Assembly: GCA_000514715.1 (NCBI GenBank)
Contig: AZWL01000029.1
Span: forward strand, 1-64,000
Reading direction: 5' to 3'
Length of the DNA stretch: 64,000 nt
Origin: Streptomyces sp. CNH099
GTDB lineage: Bacteria; Actinomycetota; Actinomycetes; Streptomycetales; Streptomycetaceae
Part shown: piece after piece, positions 7,638-15,677 of the stretch
How positions within the stretch are numbered: position 1 is the first letter of the stretch
How the letters are laid out: the number at the start of each line of letters is the position of its first letter
The notes under the pieces: model-generated
What the model saw: only the letters and a program-made list of their open reading frames with translations
What the model was told of the DNA's origin: nothing
The model's database searches: none
Position numbers and translations under genes: made by a program

Positions 7638-8804
7638 TCAGTGCCCGGCTGCGCGGCCGCGGAGTTGTGCGTTGATCCGGGCGGCCTCGCGGGTGAGGTG
7701 GGCGCGCTCGGGGAGGGTGGGCGCGGATTCGGCGGCCTCGGCGTAGAGCCGGGCCGCGGTCTGCGGGTCGCCGTCGCGCTCGTGCAGGTACGCCGCCACG
7801 GCCGCGTACCGCGGCAGCGCGGGGTCGAGCCCGGCCAGCGCGGCCAGCCCGGCCCGGGCGCCGTCGGCCTCGCCCACGGCGACGGCCCGGTTGAGGCGGG
7901 CGACCGGGCTGTCGGTGAGGCGTACCAGCTCGTCGTACCACTCGACGATCTGCACCCAGTCGGTCTCCGCGGCGGTCGGGGCGTCGGCGTGGAGCGCGGC
8001 GACGGCCGCCTGCGCCTGGAACTCGCCGAGGCGGTCGCGGGCCAGGGCGCCCTGGAGCACCGCCACGCCCTCGGCGATCATCCGGGTGTCCCACAGGCCC
8101 CGGTCCTGCTCGGCGAGCGGCACGAGGCTGCCGTCCGCGGCGGTCCGCGCCGGGCGCCGGGCGTGGTGGAGCAGCATGAGCGCCAGCAGGCCCGCCACCT
8201 CCTCGTGGCGGGTCCTGGCGGACAGCTGGCGGGTGAGGCGGATGGCCTCGGCGGAGAGGTCGACGTCGCCGGAGTAGCCCTCGTTGAAGACCAGGTAGAG
8301 CACGCGCAGGACGGTGGCGACGTCGCCGGGCTGGTCGAACCGGACGCCGGCGACGGTCCGCTTGGCCCGGCTGATGCGCTGGGCCATCGTCGCCTCCGGC
8401 ACCAGGTAGGCCCGGGCGATCTGCCGCGTGGTCAGGCCGCCGACCGCGCGCAGCGTGAGCGCGACGGCCGAGGCCGGGGTGAGGGACGGGTGCGCGCACA
8501 GGAAGTACAGCTGCAGCGCGTCGTCCACCGCCGCGCCGGGGCCGGGCGGCGGCTCGGCGTCGACCAGTTCCTCGCGCCGCCGGCGGGAGGAGTCGGCCCG
8601 TACGGCGTCGAGGAACTTGCGCCAGGCCACGGTGATCAGCCACCCCTTGGGGTCCCGCGGCGACTCGCCCTCCGGCCACCCGCGACGCACGGCCTCGACC
8701 AGGGCGTCCTGCACGGCGTCCTCGGCCGCCGCGAAGTCGGCTCCGCGGCGGACGAGCACTCCTATCACCTCGGGGACCAGCTCCCGGAAGAGCGGCTCGT
8801 TCAC
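7638..8804 (-). CDS. ECF42-type RNA polymerase sigma factor with TPR-like C-terminal extension
   Basis: This 388-residue sigma factor is about twice the length of a normal ECF factor. Region 2 is at residues 1-80 (AAEDAVQDALVEAVRRGWP, DPKGWLITVAWRKFLDAVR). Region 4 is at about 110-165 (LTTRQIARAYLVPEATMAQRISRAK). A DUF6596/TPR-like helical domain follows to the end (VARLNRAVAVGEADG, LHERDGDPQTAARLYAEAA). This layout and the DGPF partner gene define group ECF42, in which the extension is known to be needed for activity and there is no classical anti-sigma factor. The GTG start overlaps the DGPF stop (GTGA), so the two are co-translated. Confidence 0.9.
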   Translation of the reverse strand: MNEPLFRELVPEVIGVLVRRGADFAAAEDAVQDALVEAVRRGWPEGESPRDPKGWLITVAWRKFLDAVRADSSRRRREELVDAEPPPGPGAAVDDALQLYFLCAHPSLTPASAVALTLRAVGGLTTRQIARAYLVPEATMAQRISRAKRTVAGVRFDQPGDVATVLRVLYLVFNEGYSGDVDLSAEAIRLTRQLSARTRHEEVAGLLALMLLHHARRPARTAADGSLVPLAEQDRGLWDTRMIAEGVAVLQGALARDRLGEFQAQAAVAALHADAPTAAETDWVQIVEWYDELVRLTDSPVARLNRAVAVGEADGARAGLAALAGLDPALPRYAAVAAYLHERDGDPQTAARLYAEAAESAPTLPERAHLTREAARINAQLRGRAAGH

Positions 8805-9208
8805 TCGGTGACCACGCAGTCCCCGCCGTAGAACGGGCGGACCTCCAGCCACTCGTGGATCGGCTTCCCGCCCGCCCCGGGGGCGGCGGACAGCTCGCCG
8901 GCCAGCTCGATCGCGCGGTCGTACGAGTCGACGTCGACCACGATCCAGCCGGCGATCAGGTCCTTGGTCTCGGCGAACGGCCCGTCGGTGACCGGCGGGC
9001 GGCCCTCGCCGTCGTAGCGGACGAAGGTGCCCCCGGGGGTGAGCGCCTGCTCGTCGACGAACTCGCCGGTGTCCTGCAGCCGGGCGGCGAAGTCCCGCAT
9101 GTACTGGACGTGGGCCGTGACCTCCTCCGGCTCCCACTGGTCCATCGGGACGTCGTTGACCGGCGCGGGCGCGCCCCGGTAGTGCTTGAGCAGCAGGTAC
9201 TTGGCCAT
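8801..9208 (-). CDS. DGPF/YCII-domain protein, partner of the ECF42 sigma factor
   Basis: This 135-residue protein is a ferredoxin-like YCII fold. It starts MAKYLLLKHYRG, has the signature VTDGPFAETKDLIAGW near residues 72-88 that gives DGPF proteins their name, and ends GGDCVVTE. The ATG follows AAGGAGAGACC at a good spacing. It precedes and overlaps the sigma factor by 4 bases. DGPF proteins are the usual target genes and neighbours of ECF42 factors. Whether they act enzymatically or as sensors is not established. Confidence 0.9.
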   Translation of the reverse strand: MAKYLLLKHYRGAPAPVNDVPMDQWEPEEVTAHVQYMRDFAARLQDTGEFVDEQALTPGGTFVRYDGEGRPPVTDGPFAETKDLIAGWIVVDVDSYDRAIELAGELSAAPGAGGKPIHEWLEVRPFYGGDCVVTE

Positions 9209-9321
9209 GGTGGTCTCTCCTTGCCGAGGTACGGCCCATTGTGGCCGTGTGCACCCCTGGGACGCGGCCGCGCGGGGGTTCTCGACATCTCGGCGGGAGA
9301 TTTTTTCGGCAGACTTTAGAG

Positions 9322-9395
9322 GCTCCGGGTGCTCCGGGTGCTCCGGGTGCTCCGGGGACGGGGACGGGGACGGGGACGGGGACGGGGACGGGGCG
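9322..9395. repeat. Tandem 9-bp (TGCTCCGGG) and 6-bp (GGGGAC) repeats
   Basis: About four copies of a 9-mer TGCTCCGGG are followed without a gap by about six copies of GGGGAC, ending in a GGCGCGGCGC hairpin. The stretch lies between the promoter side of the DGPF gene and the terminator of the chitin oxidase gene. It is open in both directions only as low-complexity frames. No gene is supported here. Confidence 0.8.
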
Positions 9396-9425
9396 GCGCG
9401 GCGCGGCGCCGCGCCGCGCGGTGGT

Positions 9426-9464
9426 GCGCCCCGCCACCGGGGGCCGTTCACGGTGGCGGGGCGC
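9426..9464 (-). terminator. Rho-independent-like terminator of the LPMO gene
   Basis: A perfect 14-bp stem GCGCCCCGCCACCG / CGGTGGCGGGGCGC encloses an 11-base loop. It lies 26 bp after the stop codon of the leftward chitin oxidase gene. There is no U tract, as is usual for Streptomyces terminators. Confidence 0.75.
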
Positions 9465-9489
9465 GGTCCGTACAGGTGCGGCCCGGCGC

Positions 9490-10191
9490 TTACGCGCAGG
9501 GGCCGAGGTCCTCCCACACGCCGGTGCCGGCGCCGGGGGTCTCGCCCCGGGTCCACCACTTGGCGCGCCAGGTGTGGCCGTCGTGGGTGACGGTGTTGCC
9601 GCCGGTGTACACCGAGCCCGCGTCCCACGGCGCCGCGGTGCACTCGTCGGGCTCGCCGGGACCCGGGCCGCCGTCGCCGCCGATGTTGACGTCGATGCAG
9701 GAGTAGAAGGCGTTGCCGGTGTCGTAGACGTTCCAGACGGCGAGGACCTTCTGCTTGCCGGTGAAGTTGCCGAAGTTCACGTTGTGGTACACGTCGGCGG
9801 GAGGCTGGGCACCCCCGTCGTTGAACTCGGCGATCTTCGTGCCGCCGATGAAGTATTGCCAGGTGCTGGTGCGGTGGCGGGCGGTGAGGTGCCAGCTGAA
9901 CGTGGTCGAGCCGGCGACCGGGCTGACGCGCCAGCCCTTGCTGTCGTCGTTCAGCTCGGCGAACTGCCCGTTGCCGCCGCTGCAGCTCGTCAGGCCCTTC
10001 GGGCCCTCGACGCTCTGCGGCTCGTACTTGATCTGGCCGCAGCTGACGACGCCCTGCGCGCACTGGTCCTGCCGGCTCGACGGGGACGTGACCCAGCCGT
10101 GTGCGCTGGCCGACGGGGCGGGGAGGCTCACCGCCAGGACGGGGGCGACGGCCGCGCCGACCACTGCCGCCAGTCTTCGTTTCGTGTGCAT
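9490..10191 (-). CDS. Secreted AA10 lytic polysaccharide monooxygenase with CBM5/12 chitin-binding module
   Basis: This 233-residue copper enzyme cleaves crystalline chitin by oxidation outside the cell. A signal peptide (residues 1-30, ending SASA) is followed directly by HGWV; this His becomes the N-terminus and half of the copper brace. The second His lies in SWHLTARHR, and the axial Phe is probably in NAFYSCIDVNI. After a Gly/Pro linker comes a CBM5/12 module (WDAGSVYTGGNTV, WRAKWWTRGE, WEDLGPC). The ATG at 10191 is chosen because the signal peptide begins there (MHTKRRLAAVVG); earlier codons give no plausible secretion signal. A dre-like site 120 bp upstream suggests DasR control. The gene is followed by a strong terminator. 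Confidence 0.93.
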   Translation of the reverse strand: MHTKRRLAAVVGAAVAPVLAVSLPAPSASAHGWVTSPSSRQDQCAQGVVSCGQIKYEPQSVEGPKGLTSCSGGNGQFAELNDDSKGWRVSPVAGSTTFSWHLTARHRTSTWQYFIGGTKIAEFNDGGAQPPADVYHNVNFGNFTGKQKVLAVWNVYDTGNAFYSCIDVNIGGDGGPGPGEPDECTAAPWDAGSVYTGGNTVTHDGHTWRAKWWTRGETPGAGTGVWEDLGPCA

Positions 10192-10310
10192 GTCAACTCC
10201 TGGGGTCGCGTGACATGGGAGGACGCGCATGTGGCCACGGGTGGTCCCGCGGTTCGCCGTCCGCGCACGCTGCTTTCGCGCGCTGTCGACTGCGGGCGGG
10301 CGACCGGGTG

Positions 10311-10326
10311 TTGGTCTAGACCTTAT
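10311..10326. promoter_or_regulatory. DasR-responsive element (dre) upstream of the LPMO gene
   Basis: TTGGTCTAGACCTTAT contains the perfect palindrome GGTCTAGACC at 10313-10322, which is the core of the Streptomyces DasR site (ACTGGTCTAGACCACT). It lies 120 bp before the LPMO start, and DasR is known to repress chitinolytic genes until GlcN-6-P accumulates. CTAG is rare in such GC-rich DNA, so a chance match is unlikely. Confidence 0.8.
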
Positions 10327-10361
10327 CCAATGACGGGTTACGGTCAAGAGGTAGAGACCAA

Positions 10362-12074
10362 TCAAGTGCGCACGGGACTCCACCGGTCTGGACAAGTCCG
10401 CTCAGCCGGCTGCTCCACGGCCCCGTCGTCCGGCACCAGGAACGGCGCCAGCAACTCCGGCACCGCCTCCTCCGCGAACCGCAGCCCCTGCGCCTCCCCC
10501 ACGTCGTACGCCGCGTACGCCTGCGCCCCCGCCGCCGTCGTCGCCCGCAGCGTCACCAGCCCCGCGCGGCGCTGGAACAGCGACTGCCGCACCGTCCAGC
10601 CGACCACCCCGTCCCGCCGCAGCGCCACCGTGGAGCGCCGCAGGGTGCCGCTGCGCACCACCAGGTACGGGCCCGCCAGCCCGTGCCCCAGGCTCCGGTA
10701 CGCGTCCCGCGCCAGCAGCGCCGCCGCCGGCAGCAGCACCGCCGCGGTCGCCGCGCCCGCGTACGCCAGCCCCCGTACCGACAGCGCCGCCGCCAGGAGC
10801 AGCAGCACCGCCACCGGCACCAGCGCCGCGCCCAGCGACCACCGCAGCCGGCGCGCGAGCGCCGCCCGCGGGTGCGGGGCCAGCTCCGGCCGGGTCAGGG
10901 CGACGGGGGCGCGCAGCACCCGGGCCGCCACCTCGTCGGCGACGGCGCGCGGGGCCGCGGGCAGCAGCGTGCTGAGGTCGTTCTCCTCGCTGTCCCTGCG
11001 GGACAGGCCGGTCGCGACCGCGTCCACCCGCGCCGCGCCCGACAGCCGTACGCCCAGCGGCTCCACGACGTCGACGCCGCGCAGCCGCGCCTCCTCCAGC
11101 GATATCGACCGGGTCGTCAGCAGCCCGCGCCGCACGCGCAGCGTGCCGTCCGGCTCGCGCTCCAGCCGGTAGTTCCACCACATCTCGGCCCACGTCCCGA
11201 ACGAGCCCACGACCCCCGCCGACAGGAACAGCAGCGTCAGGGCCAGCACCGTCCACCCCGCCGGCAGCGGGCTGAACGTGTCCCGCACCAGGTCGACGAC
11301 CGTCTCCTCGGCGCCGAACCACTGGCTGACCTGCATCACCGCGCCCCACCCCGTCATCGCCAGCAGCGGCGTGAGGAAGGACAGCGGCGCGTAGCGGATC
11401 CAGCGGGGGACGAGGGCCGCGAGCCGCCCCTCCGTGCTGCCGCCCGCGGCGGGCCCGGCCCGGCGCAGCAGCTCGCGCCGCAGCGACTCGCCCTCCGCGC
11501 GCCGCACCGGCGACAGCTGCAGCGGGGACTCGCCGCCCGCCGTCTGGTCGCCGGTGCCGATACGGACCTTCACCAGGCCGAGGAGGCGGAGGAGGGGGTG
11601 CGCGGTGAGGTCGACGGAGCGGATCCGGTCGCGGGGGAGGGAGCGCCGGGTGGTGAACAGGACGCCGGTACGCAGCTCGACGCGCTCGGCCCCGACGCGG
11701 TAGCGGGTGTGGCGCAGGCGCAGGACGTCCAGCGCGAGCCCGCCCGCGAGCAGCAGCGCGGAGCCGGCCAGCACCCAGGCCACGGCGGCGCGGAAGGGGA
11801 TGTGGGCGGCGAGCCCGGCGCCGACGGGGACACCGGCGCCGAAGGCGGCGCCGGCGAGGAGCTGGGCGGTGACGAGGAGGGAGAGGGGGTGGAGGCGCCG
11901 CCAGGGGGTCGCGTCCGGGGGTGTGCCCGCGGGGGCGGTCGCGGCGGCGGCTGCGGTTGCGGTTGCGTCCGGGGCCGTGTTTGCGTCTGCGTCCGTGTCG
12001 GCGCCCGTTTCCGTGTCTGCGTATGCGCCGACGTCTGCGCCCGCGTCCGCGTCTGTGCCCGCGTCCGCGCTCAC
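10362..12074 (-). CDS. YdbT-like membrane protein with repeated bPH2 domains
   Basis: This 570-residue protein starts at a GTG that overlaps the stop of the partner gene (GTGA). The first 55 residues are a low-complexity Ala/Asp/Thr region encoded by a degenerate 6-bp repeat. After it come membrane pairs (LSLLVTAQLLAGAAFGAGV and AAVAWVLAGSALLLAGGLAL), each followed by a bPH2 (DUF304) domain. Three are visible: HTRYRVGAERVELRTGVLFT, RLEREPDGTLRVRRGLLTTR and GPYLVVRSGTLRRSTVALRR. This pairing of a long and a short PH protein matches YdbT/YdbS. Function in Streptomyces is not known; B. subtilis homologues relate to resistance to membrane-active compounds. Confidence 0.8.
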   Translation of the reverse strand: MSADAGTDADAGADVGAYADTETGADTDADANTAPDATATAAAAATAPAGTPPDATPWRRLHPLSLLVTAQLLAGAAFGAGVPVGAGLAAHIPFRAAVAWVLAGSALLLAGGLALDVLRLRHTRYRVGAERVELRTGVLFTTRRSLPRDRIRSVDLTAHPLLRLLGLVKVRIGTGDQTAGGESPLQLSPVRRAEGESLRRELLRRAGPAAGGSTEGRLAALVPRWIRYAPLSFLTPLLAMTGWGAVMQVSQWFGAEETVVDLVRDTFSPLPAGWTVLALTLLFLSAGVVGSFGTWAEMWWNYRLEREPDGTLRVRRGLLTTRSISLEEARLRGVDVVEPLGVRLSGAARVDAVATGLSRRDSEENDLSTLLPAAPRAVADEVAARVLRAPVALTRPELAPHPRAALARRLRWSLGAALVPVAVLLLLAAALSVRGLAYAGAATAAVLLPAAALLARDAYRSLGHGLAGPYLVVRSGTLRRSTVALRRDGVVGWTVRQSLFQRRAGLVTLRATTAAGAQAYAAYDVGEAQGLRFAEEAVPELLAPFLVPDDGAVEQPAERTCPDRWSPVRT

Positions 12075-12610
12075 GTCGCGTCCCCCGGGGTCTTCTGCGT
12101 CGCCAGCGCCAACTGCTCGGCCAGCTCCGCCGCCTCCTCGTGGTCCAGCGCCTCGATCCGCAGCGCCCCCTTCGCCGACGCCGTCGTCACCGTCACCGCC
12201 GCCAGCCCGAACGCCCGCTGCAGCGGCCCGCGTTCGGTGTCCACCGTCTGGATCCGCGACATCGGCGCGATCCGGGAGTCGACCCAGAAGTAGCCGGTAC
12301 GGACGTACACCGCGTCGTCCGTGACCTCCCACCGGTGCACGCGGTAGTACCACGCCGGCAGCCCAAGACCCGCCGCCAGCCCCGCCGCGGCCACCCCCGC
12401 GCCCGCCACCAGCAGCCAGAACCGGGCCGGCCCGAGCAGCGCGCCCAGCACCGCCAGCACCCCGGCCGGCACCGCCGCCGCCAGCAGCAGCCGGGTGCGC
12501 CACCACGCGACGGCCCTGCGGTCCACGCGGTGGTGCGGCGGCCGGAGCCGCAGCCCGGCCGGGCCGGGACCGCGGTTCCGACCCTCTCGATCTATGCCCA
12601 CAACCTGCAC
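12071..12610 (-). CDS. YdbS-like bPH2 membrane protein
   Basis: This protein of about 179 residues has two membrane helices (LLLAAAVPAGVLAVLGALL and WLLVAGAGVAAAGLAAGLG), then one bPH2 domain (YYRVHRWEVTDDAVYVRTGYFWVDSRIAP with SRIQTVDTERGPLQRAFGL). It overlaps the YdbT-like gene by 4 bases, forming a two-gene unit. The start is uncertain: GTG at 12610 has only a weak GACAGGA upstream, and a second GTG four codons later is possible. It is probably a component of a membrane complex with its downstream partner. Confidence 0.8.
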   Translation of the reverse strand: MQVVGIDREGRNRGPGPAGLRLRPPHHRVDRRAVAWWRTRLLLAAAVPAGVLAVLGALLGPARFWLLVAGAGVAAAGLAAGLGLPAWYYRVHRWEVTDDAVYVRTGYFWVDSRIAPMSRIQTVDTERGPLQRAFGLAAVTVTTASAKGALRIEALDHEEAAELAEQLALATQKTPGDAT

Positions 12611-12631
12611 CGTACGTCCTGTCTCCGCCGG

Positions 12632-13825
12632 TCACCGCCGGGTACGGACCGTTTCGGCCGCCGCCGCGGGCTCGTACTGCTCCAGGAAGAGCTTGCCGAC
12701 GAGCGCCCCGCGCGTGGAGACGCCGGTCTTGTCGAAGACCGCCTTGATGTGGTCGCGCACGGTGTGCGGGGAGAGGAACAGCTCGGCGGCGATGCCCTCG
12801 GTGGCCAGGCCGCGGGCGAGGAGGCGGGTGATCTCCAGTTCGCGGGCGGTCAGTTCGTACGCGTCGGCGAGCAGCGGGGCGATCTCGGCGGCGGCCGCGG
12901 GCTCGATGACGACGGCGGTGGACCGGGCGGCGCCGTCGGCGCCGTGGAGGCGGGAGGCGTGGCAGGTCAGCCACCGGCCGGCGGCGGTACGGAGCCGGAT
13001 GCGCGGTGCGGGCGCGGGCGGCGCGGGAGGTGCGGGAGGTGCCCCCGCCGCCGCCCGGGCCTGCAGCACCACCCCGTGCAGCCACGCCGGCACCGCGAGA
13101 CCCAGCGCCGACGCCCGCGTCGGCCCCGGCGGGAGCGCGGCGAGGTGGCGGCGGGCGGCGTCGTTCGCGGAGACGAGACGGGCGTCGGCGTCGAAGAGCA
13201 GCAGCCCGGGTTCCTCGCGCCCCGCCGCCTCCCGGCGCTCCGCCGCCGCCTCACGCCCGGCCGGCTCCGCACCCGCGGGCGCCGGCTCGGCGTACGAGCG
13301 CAGCCGGCGGGCCAGCGGCGTCGTCAGCCCCGCCACCACCCGCTCCTCCGCGGCGCTGAACGGCGCCCGCCCGCGCTGCCGGAACAGGCTGAGGTGCCCC
13401 TGCGGCCGACCGCCCACCCGCAGCACCGCCCGCAGCTCGTCGTGCAGCCCGCGCGGCCGGAGGAACCGCCGGTAGATCGCCGCCCGCTCCGGCTCCCCGC
13501 CGGTGGACGCGTGCAGCGCGGCGACCGGCACCCGGGCCCGCGCCAGGTCCGCGAAGCGGTTGACGCGCTCGTCGAACAGCTCGCACTCCCAGTAGTCCCA
13601 GCAGCCCCGCTTGTCGGTGTTCTCGGTGCGTACGGGCGCGGTCATCAGCCCGGTCGCCGGGTCGGTGGCGCGCCAGACGGCGGAGTCGTACGGCAGCAGC
13701 CGGCGCAGCTGCGCCGACACGTCGGCGAAGAGCGCCAGCGCGTCGGGGGCGCGGTCGGCGCGGGCGAGCAGCTCGCCGCGCACCGCGCCGCGCGCGGGCG
13801 GGGTGAGGGCAACGGGTGTCGGCAC
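12632..13825 (-). CDS. LuxR-family transcriptional regulator with N-terminal sensor region
   Basis: This is a 397-residue regulator. The C-terminal HTH is clear: YELTARELEITRLLARGLATEGIAAELFLSPHTVRDHIKAVFDKTGVSTRGAL. It carries the LuxR E-T-A-R-E-L-E start, and the recognition helix contains SPHTVRDHI. The N-terminal 200 residues look GAF-like (LLPYDSAVWRATDP, GHLSLFRQRGRAPFSAAEER), and a PAS-like part follows near 220-300 (LLLFDADARLVSANDAARRHL). I chose the GTG at 13825 for its GGAGG nine bases upstream. It is divergent from the FAD oxidase gene 100 bp away and is a likely regulator of that gene pair. Confidence 0.85.
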   Translation of the reverse strand: MPTPVALTPPARGAVRGELLARADRAPDALALFADVSAQLRRLLPYDSAVWRATDPATGLMTAPVRTENTDKRGCWDYWECELFDERVNRFADLARARVPVAALHASTGGEPERAAIYRRFLRPRGLHDELRAVLRVGGRPQGHLSLFRQRGRAPFSAAEERVVAGLTTPLARRLRSYAEPAPAGAEPAGREAAAERREAAGREEPGLLLFDADARLVSANDAARRHLAALPPGPTRASALGLAVPAWLHGVVLQARAAAGAPPAPPAPPAPAPRIRLRTAAGRWLTCHASRLHGADGAARSTAVVIEPAAAAEIAPLLADAYELTARELEITRLLARGLATEGIAAELFLSPHTVRDHIKAVFDKTGVSTRGALVGKLFLEQYEPAAAAETVRTRR

Positions 13826-13925
13826 GGTCGTCCACCTCCGACACGTGCAACGGCCGGGGGCGATCCCGTGATTCCCCTCAATTGAGGGATGGGTCGGCAC
13901 GGGCGCCGGACGGAGAGTCGCGGAC

Positions 13926-15677
13926 ATGGAGTTCACTCACGTGCAGCCGGGCGAACCCGGCTACGAAGAGGAGTCGGCCGGCTTCAACCGGATCGTGGCC
14001 CACCGGCCGGCGCTCGTCGCCGCCGTGACGTCGGTGGCTCAGGTGCGGGCCGCCGTGCGGTACGCCGCCGAGCGCGGCATGCCGGTGGCCGTGCAGTCGA
14101 CGGGCCACGGGCCGGCGGCTGCGGTCGGCGAGGACACCCTGCTCGTGTCGGTGCGGCGGCTGCGGGGCGTCCACGTCGACCCGGTCGCCCGTACCGCCCG
14201 GGTCGCCGCCGGCACCCGCTGGCAGGAGGTCGTCGACGCCGCCGCCCCGCACGGGCTGGCCCCGCTGTGCGGCTCGTCGCCGCTGGTCGGCGTCGTCGGC
14301 TACACGCTGGGCGGCGGCCTCGGGCCGCTGGCCCGCACCTACGGCTACGCGGCGGACCACGTCACCGCGGTGGAGCTGGTCACGGCCGACGGGCGGCTGC
14401 GGGAGGTCACCGCCGAGCGGGAGCCGGAGCTGTTCCGGGCGCTGCGCGGGGGTGGGAAGAGCGGCTTCGGGGTGGTGACGGCGCTGACGTTCCGGCTGGT
14501 GCCGGTGGCGCGGCTGTACGGGGGCGGGTTGCGGTACGCGGGCCCGGACGCGGCGGCGGTGCTGGGCGCGTGGCGGCGGCTGACGGAGACGGCGCCGGAG
14601 GAGCTGACGACGTCGCTGGCGCTGCTGCGGCTGCCGCCGGCGCCGGGGGTGCCGGAGGAACTGGGCGGGCGGTTGACGGTGCACGTGCGGGTGGCGCTGG
14701 TGGGCGAGGGGTCGTCGGCGGGGGCGGCGCCGGGGCCGGGGCCGGGGTCGGTCGGGGCGCTTGAGTCGCTGGGGGAGCGGCTCGTACGGCCGCTGCGCGA
14801 GGCGGCGACGCCGTTCGCGGACACGGTACGGATACGCCCGTACGCCACCGTCGCGGAGATCTTCGAGGACCCCGTCGAGCCGATGCCGTACCACGAACGC
14901 GGCATCCTGCTCCGGGAGTTCGGCGCGGACGCCGAGGCCGCGCTGCTGACGGCGGCGGGGCCCGGGGCCGAGTGCCGGGACTGGGCGGTGGAGCTGCGCC
15001 ACCTGGGCGGCGCGGCCGGACGCCCGGCGCCGACGCCGGACGCGGTCGGCAGCCGGGCGGCGGCGTTCGCCCTGACGACGCTGTACGGGCCGGGCACGGA
15101 CAGCGGGGTGCGGGCGGCGCTGGGCGCGTGGTCGACGGGGGGCCGGTACGTCAACTTCCTCGCGGGCCCGGGAACGGAGTCGCTGGCGGCGGAGGCGTAC
15201 GACGCGGAGACGTACGCGCGGCTGCGGGCGGTGAAGTCGGCGTACGACCCGGACGGCGTCTTCCGCCACGGCCACGCGCTGCCCCCGGAGGGGAGCGGTG
15301 GCACGGTCCCGGCCACACCGCCGAACGGGCCCGAGCCCCCGCAAGCCGACACGCCCCCCGGCTCCCCCGGCTCCGCCGGGACCGGCGGGACCGGCGCTGC
15401 CGGGCCGGCGGGCTTCGCCGAGTCCCGCGCCGCCGCGCGGGCCGGGGCCGGCGACGGCCGCGCGGCCGCGGCGGCGGACACGTCCGCTTCCGGCGGCCTC
15501 CCGCCAGCCGGCCCCGTTGCCTCCGGGGCCGCCGGATCCGGCGTTGCTGCAGCGTCCGAGTCTGCCGCGGTCGACCCGTCCGGCGGGACCGGGGGAGGCG
15601 GCGCCGACGTGGTCGCGGGCTCTGCCGGGACTCCCGCTTTCGGTCGTCCCGTCCGCACCCGCCGGAGGCCCGCGTGA
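13926..15677 (+). CDS. FAD-linked oxidase (FAD_binding_4 plus BBE) with long disordered tail
   Basis: This 583-residue flavoenzyme of the berberine-bridge/PCMH superfamily oxidises small secondary-metabolite-like substrates. The FAD fold runs from about residue 25. QSTGHGP near 56-64 carries the His used for covalent FAD in relatives. LGGGLGPLARTYGYAADHV near 120-140 is the second FAD loop. The berberine-bridge end RYVNFLAGPG ... AYDPDGVFRHGHALPP closes the family domain near 455. The Cys of bicovalent enzymes is not seen. Another 125 residues of Pro/Gly/Ala/Ser low complexity follow. GGAGAG precedes the ATG. The stop overlaps the MFS start by 4 bases, so oxidase and exporter are co-translated. 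Confidence 0.85.
   Translation: MEFTHVQPGEPGYEEESAGFNRIVAHRPALVAAVTSVAQVRAAVRYAAERGMPVAVQSTGHGPAAAVGEDTLLVSVRRLRGVHVDPVARTARVAAGTRWQEVVDAAAPHGLAPLCGSSPLVGVVGYTLGGGLGPLARTYGYAADHVTAVELVTADGRLREVTAEREPELFRALRGGGKSGFGVVTALTFRLVPVARLYGGGLRYAGPDAAAVLGAWRRLTETAPEELTTSLALLRLPPAPGVPEELGGRLTVHVRVALVGEGSSAGAAPGPGPGSVGALESLGERLVRPLREAATPFADTVRIRPYATVAEIFEDPVEPMPYHERGILLREFGADAEAALLTAAGPGAECRDWAVELRHLGGAAGRPAPTPDAVGSRAAAFALTTLYGPGTDSGVRAALGAWSTGGRYVNFLAGPGTESLAAEAYDAETYARLRAVKSAYDPDGVFRHGHALPPEGSGGTVPATPPNGPEPPQADTPPGSPGSAGTGGTGAAGPAGFAESRAAARAGAGDGRAAAAADTSASGGLPPAGPVASGAAGSGVAAASESAAVDPSGGTGGGGADVVAGSAGTPAFGRPVRTRRRPA

Noticed and set aside
10362..13085. One 907-residue fusion protein
   Set aside because: The upstream third of this frame is antisense-like noise overlapping the second bPH2 gene and the LuxR gene. 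The GTGA overlap at 12071-12074 shows the true start.
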